From Actinomycetota bacterium (GTDB lineage: Bacteria; Actinomycetota; Thermoleophilia; Solirubrobacterales; Solirubrobacteraceae), in contig WLNG01000112.1 in the NCBI GenBank assembly GCA_009699915.1, positions 1 through 5,411 of the forward strand: 5,411 nucleotides of DNA, in the 5' to 3' direction. The translations under genes and the position numbers were made by a program. Positions 5,159 through 5,411 of this stretch are shown one piece after another; the first letter of the stretch is position 1; every line of letters begins with the position of its first letter. The notes beneath the pieces are model-generated. The model was not told the origin of the DNA. It searched no databases and saw only the letters and a program-made list of their open reading frames with translations.

Positions 5159-5411
5159 GCCGGCCTCAGCCCCGGCTCTTCGTCACCGGCACCGACACCG
5201 GCGTCGGGAAGACCATGCTCGCGGCCTCGATCCTCGCGGCACTGCACGCACGAGGGCTGCGCGTCGCGGCGATCAAGCCGGCGGTCACCGGACTCGATGA
5301 GCCGGAGCCCGGCCGCGCCCCCGACCATGAGCTGCTGGCTGCCGCGGCCGGCGCAGACCCCGCGGACGTGACGCTGCGGACCTTCGGCCCGGCCGTCTCA
5401 CCGCACCTGGC
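5155..5411 (+). CDS. bioD: Dethiobiotin synthetase, N-terminal part (cut by window edge)
   Basis: BioD closes the ureido ring of 7,8-diaminononanoate with CO2 and ATP to give dethiobiotin, the BioB substrate. The first 85 codons are present. Residues 8-20 contain the strand and P-loop GTDTGVGKT (12-20), the variant Walker A typical of BioD. AIKPAVTG (39-46) supplies Lys41, equivalent to the CO2/diamine-contact lysine of E. coli BioD (Lys37). PDHELL (56-61) corresponds to the NSDALAL region, and SPHLA ends the visible part, as in the (T/S)SPH segment of the family. The ATG overlaps the bioF TGA by four bases (ATGA). No ribosome site lies at usable distance, since the nearest GAGGA is more than 20 bases upstream, so translation is probably coupled to bioF. 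Nothing suggests disruption; the gene simply runs off the window. Confidence 0.94.
   Translation, partial: MSRPQPRLFVTGTDTGVGKTMLAASILAALHARGLRVAAIKPAVTGLDEPEPGRAPDHELLAAAAGADPADVTLRTFGPAVSPHL

Noticed and set aside
1..5411. A defence system, mobile element, CRISPR array or other new system
   Set aside because: Every stretch over 80 bases is covered by a recognisable metabolic or repair gene with intact motifs, and no repeats, integrase or composition break was found.

Overview
This is high-GC DNA with strongly G/C-biased third codon positions, dense gene packing and several stop/start overlaps. The proteins look actinobacterial: a free-standing carrier protein of about 70 residues like mycobacterial TB7.3, GTG starts, and a bioB-bioF-bioD order. 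A deep-branching high-GC actinobacterium, for example Thermoleophilia/Solirubrobacterales, is my best guess. That placement is inferred from protein style, not from a database match.

Layout. On the minus strand at the left edge are the 5' end of a glycerol kinase gene (glpK, 1-124, cut by the window) and, 7 bases upstream of it, a GT-A fold glycosyltransferase (132-815). A 52-bp gap separates this pair from a divergent run of six plus-strand genes. These are a 70-aa biotin carrier protein (868-1080), a crotonase resembling methylmalonyl-CoA decarboxylase (1108-1896), exonuclease III (xth, 1893-2675), biotin synthase (bioB, 2755-3948), 8-amino-7-oxononanoate synthase (bioF, 3950-5158) and the 5' part of dethiobiotin synthetase (bioD, from 5155, cut by the window).

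How the genes fit together. BioF makes 8-amino-7-oxononanoate (KAPA) from a pimeloyl thioester and alanine. BioA, which is not in this window, would aminate it; BioD closes the ureido ring and BioB inserts sulfur. Biotin made this way would be attached by a biotin ligase (not seen here) to carriers such as the MKM-containing protein at the head of the run. The crotonase beside that carrier suggests acyl-CoA carboxylation/decarboxylation chemistry, possibly around methylmalonyl-CoA, but this is inference. xth has no obvious link to biotin and appears to share transcription by position. The 79-bp gap before bioB is the only place inside the run where a separate promoter would fit.

No RNA genes, insertion sequences, CRISPR arrays or attachment sites were seen, and no gene-free stretch exceeds 80 bases. 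The window reads as metabolic core rather than a mobile or defence locus. The points most worth a second look are the in-frame, single-stop arrangement of the carrier and crotonase genes, the decarboxylase-like active site of that crotonase, and the long C-terminal tail on BioB.
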